A DNA stretch of 64,000 bases, from contig JAQQWL010000006.1 in the NCBI GenBank assembly GCA_038363925.1, forward strand, positions 4,816,501-4,880,500. Reading direction: 5' to 3'. Under the pieces are notes generated by a model. That model was not told where the DNA came from and did not search any database. It saw only the letters and a list, made by a program, of their open reading frames with translations. Of this stretch, positions 36,566 through 45,992 are shown piece after piece. Position numbers and translations under genes: made by a program. Positions within the stretch are counted from its first letter, which is position 1. The number at the start of each line of letters is the position of its first letter. This DNA comes from Apiospora phragmitis (Eukaryota > Ascomycota > Sordariomycetes > Amphisphaeriales > Apiosporaceae).

Positions 36566-37529
36566 GGCGAACGGTCTGCATGAGTCCTATTCCTGGAATC
36601 AATAGCTAAGATTGACTTATGACAGCCAGCCTGGAATAAATCGAATGCTCAAAAAAGAAGAGGGGAACTCGATGATGACTTGGCCCATGAACCTGAATTC
36701 AGCTGCGGCAACCCCTCATTCTCTTCTTTTGCCTCTTCTCTGATTCGTTACTACGATGACCCTTATGTACAGCGCCATTACACATGAAATATTACCTATT
36801 AAAATATATAAATTGATATATAAAAATTAGAGTTAATAGATTATACGTAGACTTTTAACTGCTAATTTTACCTATACACTCAATGGGTAATATGCGTTCC
36901 GGGCCATATTCAAACATCTTCAAGTCTTCAAGCCAAGAACCGCCACCTTGGTGTCAGCGCTAAGCCCAGCACCAACAATGCCAAGTCATTGCCCTCTTTA
37001 TGCAGACGCCTCCTGGGGCTGATCCGCTGTCAAGGATGCGCATAGTGTACATGTTCAGAGCCTGATCCTATAGCTTGAGCTAAACACAATGCTGCAGCTG
37101 CAGCTACATGCCACATCACCTCGCCAAGCCGGGCCTGTCACATCCAAGCCTCCAGGCGGACCAATAGTCGTATCATTTGTTGAATTTTGCTCGAACTAAT
37201 ATATGTAGAGGAAAATTGGGTGAAACCACCGTTGGGCGCAGCCAGCATGGCGGCAGTGGCTCAGCTGCAAGCACTCCTGAGGTAGACCGCTACAAGCCCA
37301 ACAGCAGGCATTGAGAAGAGCTAAGTAAGATGTATCAAACCACCCCGAAGTCTTTTAGCCTGGGGTTATCAAAAGTTCTTCGTTCAAAACACCACATCAC
37401 CACACTGGAGACGTTTTGCTAGCCCCGATCCCAGCTTCTCACATTCACTTGTATCCTATTTTGCTCTCAACAGCCCGATATATCTGAGCTCTTTCAATCA
37501 GTACGACACGGAGATCAGGGCCTCTTACC
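36566..37529. other. Intergenic region with a short AT-rich patch
   Basis: An AT-rich, TpA-rich patch at about 36780-36870 resembles the mutated sequence of the transposon stack but is too short to assign. The remainder shows no coding signal. Confidence 0.4.
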
Positions 37530-38040
37530 ATGCCCGATATAGAAGATGACACTGTTGGCTAGATTTGTGCAGTGGAACCCGAGTACGTTGCTCCTCAAGA
37601 GTTTCTCGACGAGGAACATCCCCAATTGGCTTGTCAGGATGTTAACGATAATAACATCTACACTCTTGGTCGCATGGGGAAGCACTGCATTGTTATTGCC
37701 TGTCTCCCTCTCTGGAACTACGGCCTTGTCAGTGCTGCTCACGTAGCGAGGGACATGTTACGAACATTTACCAATATCAGGTGCGTGTCTTGTGTCTACA
37801 GTCAGGTCTTCAAAGCATTATAAAGCATAGCGTATTTTCACCCGCCGCTATTGAGGGCTAATACTTCAATCATCACCACCAGCCTTGGACTGATGGTAGG
37901 AATTGGCGGTGGTGTTCCTACGTTCCACGACATCCGTCTTGGTGATGTTGTCGTGAGCTCTCTTACGGGTGTCTAACCTAGAGTTGATGGTGCTGTCTGC
38001 CGCGTATGCGGCTGTGCTTCTCGCTTTTATTTCTGCCATT
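37530..38040 (+). pseudogene. Fragment of an NLR N-terminal nucleoside-phosphorylase (PNP_UDP) domain
   Basis: From ATG 37530 the frame reads DDTVG, TAG, ICAVEPEYVAPQEFLDEEH, then YTLGRMGKHCIVIACLP and AAHVARDMLRTF. After a gap that may be an old intron (about 37780-37884) it reads GLMVGIGGGVPTFHDIRLGD followed by VVVSSLTGV. This order is the purine/uridine phosphorylase-like effector domain that sits at the N-terminus of many fungal NACHT and ankyrin NLRs. The TAG stands where Trp is expected (TGG to TAG). No NACHT or repeat domain follows on this strand; only the N-terminal part survives. Confidence 0.78.
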
Positions 38041-38344
38041 ACCTCGACGAGTTGACGTAAATCCGTATGTAGTGGTAAACCCTAATGGTAGCTAGGGAGT
38101 TTATATCATAGTCAAATCCAACTCCCTCATTCGGCTCGCTGAACCAGATATGTAATAAGGAGAGGTTCTGAGTCTTTGATGAACGGAGAGGTGGTCCTCG
38201 AACATTTCGTGCAGGGTGTGGAGGCAATCGGATGTCCGAGGTTCATTAATCGCATGGCAAAGGAGTATAATAGTACAAGGGAGTGGATTTTGTAAATACT
38301 GAAGTTCATAAGTAGGTATTTCGAACCCAAGAGAAAAGGCCTCG

Positions 38345-38506
38345 CGGCGTCCTTAGTATTAAACCACCCAAGCCGCGAAAACGAAGCTTATATGTTCTCC
38401 CGCAGGATCATGCCTTCGATACCACGCTTATAGCCTACAACCGGGCCTAGACCTCGATACGGATATTGGCCTCGATACGGATATTGGCCTTGATAACAGA
38501 TAGCCC
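38345..38506 (-). pseudogene. Degraded copy of a HET C-terminal module
   Basis: About 150 bp similar to 42558..42690 (AACCACCCAAGCCGCGAAAA, then a GTTCTCCCGCAGGAT core and CCTCGATACGGATATTGG). In the 42.6-kb copy the minus strand encodes the end of a HET protein. This copy also has the 18-bp unit CCTCGATACGGATATTGG twice in tandem (38453-38488) and is no longer readable as protein. Confidence 0.55.
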
Positions 38507-40815
38507 TTAAGTACTTTTCCAATGAATCCAAAAATGGGAATAGATGCCTTCGTGTTTGCTAAATATAGTCCCAATTGGCTCCAACCACATACGTATTCGT
38601 CCAGTGGCAGTTGTCGCTTGGGTTATCTCGAATTTCCCACCTGTCTCAAGGAGCAGTTCCTGGCCTATTTTGGTATGTCCCAAGTTCTTCTTCAAGGCCA
38701 TGAGTCGGGCCGCCTGTAATCCGCGCGTGGGAATCTGATAGTGCTCGCTGGACTCCCACGCTGGTGTTCCCAGAAACGATTTCATCGCCGTGCTCAGGAG
38801 AGCTCTCCTGGGAGGTCTGCTCATCGGATGACTGATGGCTCGTGCTTTCTGGCTTGCTCTCTTCCACCGGCGCCGTATCGTTGACAGCCCGGGCCACCAG
38901 CATGGGGTGCTTGGCGTCCGAGATGTCGAAAAGGGCTAGCAAGTCGTCCGGGCCTTTTATGATCGGGATCGTTTCATCGCAGTCATCCCAATATCCGTTC
39001 CCTAGCTGGTCCTGCGCTACGCGGTGAAGCTGGATTGCGGTGTGCCCAGCCCATTCGAGGTAGCGGTATTAGTTGTACAAGCCGCGCTTCTGCAGTTTCT
39101 TTAGGATAGGTTCGATAGTAAAGGAAGTAATAACCATAAGTGCGCCTATAGTATAAGTAAAACCCAAGCCGAAGATACTGAAAGAAGTGTATTTCGGATT
39201 CCGGATTTCCTAGTAATTAAAATATGTTAGATTGATTGCGAATCGGTCTTTGATGGGGAGAAGTACCTGATTCTGACAGAGATCCGTTTCGTAATCATTT
39301 TCAGGCTTGATAGTCTCGGGTAGGAAAGACGAATTGCCAGTCCCCTGAGCTGTGGTGACAAATTTAGCTTGAAAATAAACTAGCATTATATTCCACCACT
39401 GCGTGACGTCGAGCTGCCACTGATTTTCTTTGGGATTGAAAACTAAACCTTGCACAACCGTGGTCTGGGAAGCGAAAGATGCTGGGCCAAGTACGTCGAC
39501 GATTCCGCTGAGACTGTATGCGTTGAAGAGCATGTAATACGCCCATAAGAGGAGAGATCCGACCTTGTTATGGGCTATGGGCCTCTCGGTGTCAAGATCT
39601 TTAGGATTCAAATCAAACCAGGTGGCAGCGCTGTAGAGAGCATCACGCGGGTTCGTTGAGTTTCCGCAATGGCCCAATGTGTGATCTCGACACCATTGAA
39701 ACTGGTCGATGCAACCTAGTGGTGATGCTGCTTCTTCTGGAAGGTACTGGCCTTCTCCGTCAGGGACAGTTCCTCGGTACCAATAATCCTCTGTATGCGA
39801 TAAAAAACGAATCCCGTTTCCATGTAGGAAGTACACGGCAACTTCCCCGTTAGTCCTTGTGATGGCCGGATCTAGGTAGTATTTGACAGATGTGTTGGCA
39901 ACAGACTCTTGTTGGTTCGTCCAGAGCCAATTAGGGCTATCAGAAGTGCGTTAGCTTGCGCACAGGATGGAAGCCATACACTTCTTTCGCTTGACGGATG
40001 TAAACCATCTTGAGATTTATCGAATAAAGATACGTACGCGAGTAGAAAATTGTTATTGCCCATTTGGTACTTTGCTCTCGCAGATTGAGCTTCAAGGTCT
40101 GGAACCACGTAGGTGTAACTAACTATGCCGACGGTTTCCGTAAACATAGAGCCGTAGCTATATGCCGTATAGTTTCGGCCGGATTCACTGATGTTGCGTT
40201 TGCGCCCTTCTGTCACTAATGGAGCACACTGTTTAAGTTCCAGCAGAACGTTAACGTTATGAACATCCATCCCCTGTTTTAGGTAATCTTCTACTGACCT
40301 GTAGCACATATCGCAAAGTGAAAGTCTCGCTCGGGCTGGTGTTTAGTTAGTTCAAATACAGTGTTGCTGTTTAAATGGCCAGTGTCGAATCTGATGTTTG
40401 AGCTACTCCGTCGGCATATGCCTGATTCGAAAGGGCACGAAGCATTATAATCCATTCTCTCCGTTGGAACAGCTCCAATAACGAACCTGGAGCATTCCAT
40501 GATACCTGAGGTTTGATTGGCATAGCAGTGCTTCGCATAGTTGGCCATGTCGTTGATGAAAAGCGCCCAATAGGACCTGACCGTGTTCGCAGCGTTGGCA
40601 CCAGCAGTCGATCTGTCAGTACCAACCTGACAACTGTCTCCTTTTAGGATGACCTCGCCCCCTTGAAAGGCAATTTGCGAAGAAAAGCCTCCTGCTGCTG
40701 TAAATGCGATAAGAAGATTCCCATCTTCTCGCGTCGTTGTTAGAGTTTGGCCCATGATAGAGCCCCGAGACTAATTCGTCCAGGTGCCCAGGCGGACAGA
40801 TGCATCGGTGTCCAT
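38507..40815 (-). pseudogene. Decayed fungal integral-membrane protein gene of unknown function
   Basis: The start at 40815 reads MDTDASVRLGTWTN, TAG (expected Trp), SRGSIMGQTLTTTRED and GNLLIAFTAAGGFSSQI. In the family I recall, a transmembrane segment separates the LLIAFTA and AGGFSSQ blocks, so it appears deleted here. Further blocks: GGEVILKGDSCQVG, NDMANYAKHCY, frameshift near 40296, FTETVGIVSYTYVVPDL, frameshift near 39890, GCIDQFQWC, IVDVLGPASF, then IFGLGFTYTIGALMV (membrane) and RYLEWAGHTAIQLHRVAQ with TAA in place of CAA. The 3' end near 38507-38646 is uncertain. Such multi-pass proteins are common in accessory regions of filamentous ascomycetes; their role is unknown. Confidence 0.6.
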
Positions 40816-42491
40816 GTTGCAGTTGTCATGGATAAGAGGTAAACGAAAGGGGAATGTTCAACGCAGTGGGACAATACCGGGAAACTAATATATTGTTTAT
40901 GTTCTGAGTCTCAATGTCATCTTAGAATCAAGTCGATGGCATAGAGAACTTAGTTTAGAGGTTGGGTTGTATACCCATACGATACTCTATAGATTCGGTT
41001 GGCTGGCTATTGCTTCTCCTCACCTACAGCTAAAAATCGGCGCAATGAATTGCGTGTTGGACAGCGCCTCATTGTAGACTTCGTATATTTAGCCTGGTCT
41101 GTTCAGTCACATGTTAGCTGAAAACGTACAAGCAATGATCTGCAACGAATGCTACATCGTAATAATATTTGAATTTGGCGAGCATGGTTTGCCTGCCATG
41201 CATATGTAAATACCACCTGTAGCCCAATTTGATCGCCGTAGCCTCCTCTGCTGCACAAAGGCTCATAGCCGCCGTCAGGCAATACTATCTATTACGGGTT
41301 TAATTAACCGTGAGGTTGAACACAGCCGCAGCTTGGGCTGCAAGCTTTGTAAACCGAAGCCACCCATATCCCAATGTCAGCCTGATGCAACCCGCACAAG
41401 GTTTATCCATGTTGTTGCAGGAAAAGCACCCTAGCAGGGGTCACGTGCTCACGGACCCATTCCTTTTGTCTATATATAGCATGAGAAAACTTCTCTCTTT
41501 TGTACGTATTCTTACCTTCCTTTAGATAGCACTTTATGTATCATCTGTTGCTCTCGATCGTGCAACACATTTCCAAATTTTGCATGAGGTGTGTTGCTTC
41601 TCAAAGCATTAGCTACAGGCCAGCCTTCTCACGGAGCTGGGCAGTCATAAAAAATAAGATGTACGGCAATGCCGCAGAAGCAGCTGCAAAGCGTTGTTGT
41701 TCGCGGTGCACTGGAAACGTGCGGGTTTCTACAAGTTTATACCTCGCAATACTAATCCCAGAAATTGAGTTTTGATGCGAGGCATGGCTTTCTCGGGCGT
41801 CGTTTTCTCCAACGTCTCTTCCACAGCATCTATGAGGGGATGAAGAGTTAAGGTCAATGAATTCGTCTGGAAATGCTCAGCCTGCTGCCAGAGGGTGTGT
41901 GTGGCATTGCTTGTGGGGGAGCTGGCAAGAGCCCCTGCATCAGCGCGCGTCAAATATATTAGCAGACATGTAAGGTAGTATCCGCTGGACGGCTTTGGAC
42001 AGTTTATGCCTTTCAGCCCGGCCAGCTACACATTCATGCTCCATTTTCGCAGCCTGCCATATGCACTGGACGGACGCCAAGGAACGACATTCCCGCGGAG
42101 TACATCGTGCAACCTGTATTGTAATTTGTCGTGCATAGATCCCATGGAACGGTGCTTCTCCGAGAGCCCCAACATCCGGTCGGTCTGCATGGTACTCGGT
42201 ATTTGCGTGTGTGTGCTGTATTTACACCATACGGTCGTTGCTCTCCACAGGCTGCCCGGGAAATCTAGGGCGCTGGCTAGAAGGGGGTTCTTGGTGGAGT
42301 CGACATTCAGCACACCGTCTGCACGACTTGGCCGCCAAGGGAGCTGATAGGACGGGGGTTGCACAGCCGAGTGATGCCCGATCAGGATGGAAGAGGATGC
42401 TAAACCTGGGAGGTGCGACAACAATAGCGGCAACAGACTAGGTTTGCTAGGATGGAGGATATTCAGGCATAAAGCAGATGTCCAGCCTCGC
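40816..42491. other. Intergenic region
   Basis: 1.7 kb with only short open frames on both strands, no consistent splice signals and no recognised domain. Confidence 0.45.
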
Positions 42492-43111
42492 CTACACCAG
42501 GACGACTTCCCTATTCTCGGTTTCTAGAAAGAGCCCTACAGCACCCTCGTTGGCAGTGAACCACCCAAGCCGCGAAAATGAAGCGTCCACGTTCTCCCGC
42601 AGGATTATACATTCGACACGCTCAACGCCCGCAACGGGACCTATACCTCGATACGGATATTGGCTTCGATGATAAATAGCGATCAAGTATATATCGCGGG
42701 CCGCGTCCTCTTCCGTCTGAACGTCGAAGAGGACCAAGACAGAGCAGCCCTCGGTATGATCGCGGACACCGTCTTGGTGGACGTGCTACTTCAAATCGCC
42801 CTTGAAGCTACTGACGCAGTGGCCAGCATGCCTACGAGGCCCAAAGCCAGAGACCCAAAGACCCCATGCCAGAATAGGGTTGCTACCGGCGGTGACTCGT
42901 GTGGCATACACGAGTGGCGCACGAAGGCGAAGGCGAATGTCTGCCAGAGACAGGACCTCGGCTTCCACGAAGTGGCATAGAACCACGTCGGTGTCGGCGA
43001 ACTTACTGTATATTCATACATTAGCATGGAGTTCACCTAAGGTAGCTCTAGTGTTCGGATGGGCTTCATTCAAAGCTTTACGAGGGGTCACGCCTCGGAA
43101 CCCGAACGTTT
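42492..43111 (-). pseudogene. 3' part of the HET gene, disconnected by stops
   Basis: Downstream of the HET frame at 43148 the minus strand continues with HPNTRATLGELHANV, TGA, IYSKFADTDVVLCHF, LSLADIRLRLRAPLVYATRV, a shift, VLVLFDVQTEEDAARD and IGPVAGVERVECIILREN, and finally FSRLGWFTANEGAVGLF with a stop at 42492. The content fits the C-terminal region of HET proteins of this type. The only GTGAGT...GCAG intron candidate (43112..43151, 40 bp) would itself create a TGA at the junction, so the tail is probably no longer translated. Confidence 0.55.
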
Positions 43112-43147
43112 CTGCAAAGGGGATGGAGAAGTATCAGCAGAAGGTAC

Positions 43148-44971
43148 TCACCAAGGAGTATTGTAGAAGACTTGGCCCTTCAGAGACATCCACGACCAGC
43201 TGGGAGCCCGTTTCTCCAATAGCCTGGAACAGTGAGGTTCACCTATCAAGGTGAAATTGGTGCGCCACAGGAGATGCAAAGGCATGAGCCTCTGCCACAT
43301 ACCAGCCCCGGCCCAGTACTCGCCGAGAAACGGGCGAAAGGTGTCGACGACACCTGCAATGGCGATCGGTCGGTCGGTTTCCAAGCTCAGTGACATACTC
43401 GAGTAGAGCTGCACAATGGCACCCCAATAGTGAGCTGGTGACAAGTGCCACCAGATACCCTTGAAAAGGCTTCCGTCGATACTTGTAGGGCCGGAGTTTG
43501 GATCCAGATTCGAGTTGTCAGGTTCCCAACGCATCATATTTTCCTTCATCCGCCTTCGGCTCGCGGCAAAAGGACTGTGGAGGATTTCTGATGCCGGATG
43601 GTTGCACCAATTGTCTACTTCAGGAGGGAACCCTCCTGGGAATTCTTCTGATGCCTTCATGGTATCGCACCTCCAGAAGAGCTGGCTCCTCCCACAATCA
43701 AGAGCCCCCGGTGCCAATAAGGCCTCTTGGAGTACCCAGGCGCGGGTATATAACGGATACGACTTTTTGTTAGCGCCTGTGTTGAAGAGGTGTAAGTTCT
43801 TGGTCGTGACCGAAGACAAAGGCAGCCGTTCAGGCTGCAGGATTCGTGGATTACGCGGATATAGACATCCTTCCGAGCCATTTGACGCATTTGAAGTGGC
43901 AATATTGCAGGTGGAATTTCGGTAAATGTCGCCCATTCTTCTCGACTCTGCTTTCCAGTCCTCCGGCGAGTCCTGTATGATGCAAAGACTATCGATCCAC
44001 AGGTACTCGGACCCAAGGTTTCTTGCGACACAGATTGAATCACTGAATGTTTGTGGTAAAGAGTCCCAAGGGATACTTTGACGGAACTCCTCCTCATTAT
44101 GTTTTTGCAGCCGGATGAACTGGGCTCGACCCCAACAGTGGCTCAGGGTCATATAAACCAGGTTTTCGGGATATTGGCTGTGCGTATGGAGGCTGATGCT
44201 TTGGTGGTCGCCCAGGCGCAACAACCGCGAAGGCCTGAAATGTATATTGGCACTGGCATGACAGGAAGAATGGTTCTGTATGCACTTCGAGTACCATATT
44301 TTGGCCAGGTTCTGACTTTTTTCAGAGCCAGTATGATCCCCCAAGTTTCTGTGTGGAAGCGAGAACATGGTATTGTTGTTTTCTGCTTCCCAAACCCTGA
44401 AAGAGCAGATATATCGCTTAAATATGGTGTGGATATATATGTTGTCAAAATTGAACTCAAGCTTTGTCGAGTAGCTCCAGGGGAAATAGTGATTATTAAG
44501 TTGCGGTGTCAGTCGATTCATATGATGCCATATTGTCGCACAAATACGGCAGTCTTCTGTGGCGGATTTCCTCAGCGATCCGGTTGTCCAGTGATGGGGA
44601 GATTCCCTCCTGTCGCCAACGTGACCAGATCTTGCTTCCAGTTCCGCCAAGATTGCCCTGTGGCAAACTTGACAAAATGGGCTGCTCGGTTTGGATGGCG
44701 TAATTTGTGATGGAAGAGGATCAAATGCGTACTCGGGGATATGACGAACAAGTAGATATCGCAAAATCAACGCAGCGCTGCAAAGGGGCGACAGGAAGAT
44801 AATGAAGCATCTGATCGATCTTGCAAACGGCACCCCCAGGGTAAATAGCGTACTGCAGAGAAGGGAAATGGAAGCGATCCTAAACCGAGGCTTCTGGTCG
44901 TATCCACTGAGGATATTCGGATCGTATGGGTGAGGCATCTGCGAGAAAAGGGAACCCCATTGTATCAACAT
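43148..44971 (-). CDS. HET-domain protein, probably truncated at the C-terminus
   Basis: 607-codon uninterrupted frame. The HET domain is well kept: MTLSHCWGRAQFIRL, FSDSICVARNLGSEYLWIDS, LCIIQDSPEDW, then MGDIYRNSTCNIATSNASNG and the ARAWVLQEALLAPG block. Such proteins trigger incompatibility or cell death after non-self recognition. The N-terminal part holds a CxxC ... CRIC region common before this HET subtype, preceded by a hydrophobic stretch (residues about 35-75) that may be membrane-spanning or may lie upstream of the true start. The frame ends after SLKGQVFYNTPW. Homologous tail sequence is still present downstream (42492..43111) but out of frame or stopped, so the protein has probably lost its C-terminus. 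It is the only HET gene here that still reads through. Confidence 0.75.
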   Translation of the reverse strand: MLIQWGSLFSQMPHPYDPNILSGYDQKPRFRIASISLLCSTLFTLGVPFARSIRCFIIFLSPLCSAALILRYLLVRHIPEYAFDPLPSQITPSKPSSPFCQVCHRAILAELEARSGHVGDRRESPHHWTTGSLRKSATEDCRICATIWHHMNRLTPQLNNHYFPWSYSTKLEFNFDNIYIHTIFKRYICSFRVWEAENNNTMFSLPHRNLGDHTGSEKSQNLAKIWYSKCIQNHSSCHASANIHFRPSRLLRLGDHQSISLHTHSQYPENLVYMTLSHCWGRAQFIRLQKHNEEEFRQSIPWDSLPQTFSDSICVARNLGSEYLWIDSLCIIQDSPEDWKAESRRMGDIYRNSTCNIATSNASNGSEGCLYPRNPRILQPERLPLSSVTTKNLHLFNTGANKKSYPLYTRAWVLQEALLAPGALDCGRSQLFWRCDTMKASEEFPGGFPPEVDNWCNHPASEILHSPFAASRRRMKENMMRWEPDNSNLDPNSGPTSIDGSLFKGIWWHLSPAHYWGAIVQLYSSMSLSLETDRPIAIAGVVDTFRPFLGEYWAGAGMWQRLMPLHLLWRTNFTLIGEPHCSRLLEKRAPSWSWMSLKGQVFYNTPW

Positions 44972-45653
44972 ATAGCAAGGGCAGTGTGAAGTTTAGTAGG
45001 CGTAGGGCTCTGGCCCCTGAACAGCTGAACCAGGCTGGTGAGAAATAGCAATGCTATGAGCAAGGCAGATACGGTTCGTACAAAGGGTGTTACGCGGTAT
45101 TTTCCGAGGCTCGTGGTGTTACTGTTAGGCCCTAGGAAAAGGTAGAGGGAATATATCCCGCGTAGGAGACCCCAGCGAGGTAAGCAGCTCCATGATCATG
45201 CAAAACTCGACAGGATGACCCGTCTGCCTTGACTGTCTCCGAAATGACGTCCACATCCAGAGGAATAGAGAGAGCTGACCAGCCTGTATCCCAGCATTGG
45301 TAATAATCCATGACCTTTCTTCCTCGCTGATAGCATGGACCGAGGGCAACAGTGCAGCTAGTGACGGATTGGCCGAGGCCAGGTCGAATCGGATGGGCAA
45401 TATGTTCGGATAAATAATCGCCACGCTGATCACCGTGTGTAATTGCCATCACCGGCGTTCGTCTAAGAGCCCTAAGGTCGGGGAGAGGATCACCATGTTA
45501 ATCACCATGGTGAGAAAACCCCAGCACAAGCCATCGTCAAGGAGTAAGCGGGTGAAGGCCTGGATGATTAGCGTTAGATACTCAACGAAAGACATATTAT
45601 ATTCCATAGCCATCTTTCGTGTGATGTTAGTTGAATTTGGGTTGAGATGGTAG
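44972..45653 (-). pseudogene. Possible remnant of a multi-pass membrane protein
   Basis: Minus-strand frames show repeated hydrophobic segments: WGFLTMVINMVILS, a stop, VISVAIIYPNILPIRF, IQAGQLSLFLWMWTSF and, in a shifted frame, RTVSALLIALLFLTSLVQLF. The stop between the first two and a shift after 45125 prevent a single product, though introns could be involved. No family is recognised. It lies directly upstream of the HET gene on the same strand. Confidence 0.25.
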
Positions 45654-45992
45654 CGAAATAGCTGTTTAGGTGAGCTGCCAGTCGTGACAATTAAGATGGT
45701 GTGAGCGAAGAAGAAATCAGGGTCTATTGGGCTAGGATATCAGAAAGCCCCTATGAGAATGAGGATGTAGTACGGAGAGGTAAGTGGCAACAGTCCGCTA
45801 GTGTCATGACCCTGCACATGTCCATGCATTGGATAGAACGTTCCTGTAAGTGAGACCGGAGTATCTAGCCTCCGATGCATCGCAGCTACTGGTGCTGTTG
45901 GGGGCCAATGTACTTAGGTATGTACCTTGCCAGCTGCTGGGCAGGCAGAGTTGTGGTAGTTGGTGCTGTTGATCTCAAATGCTATTGGCCCT

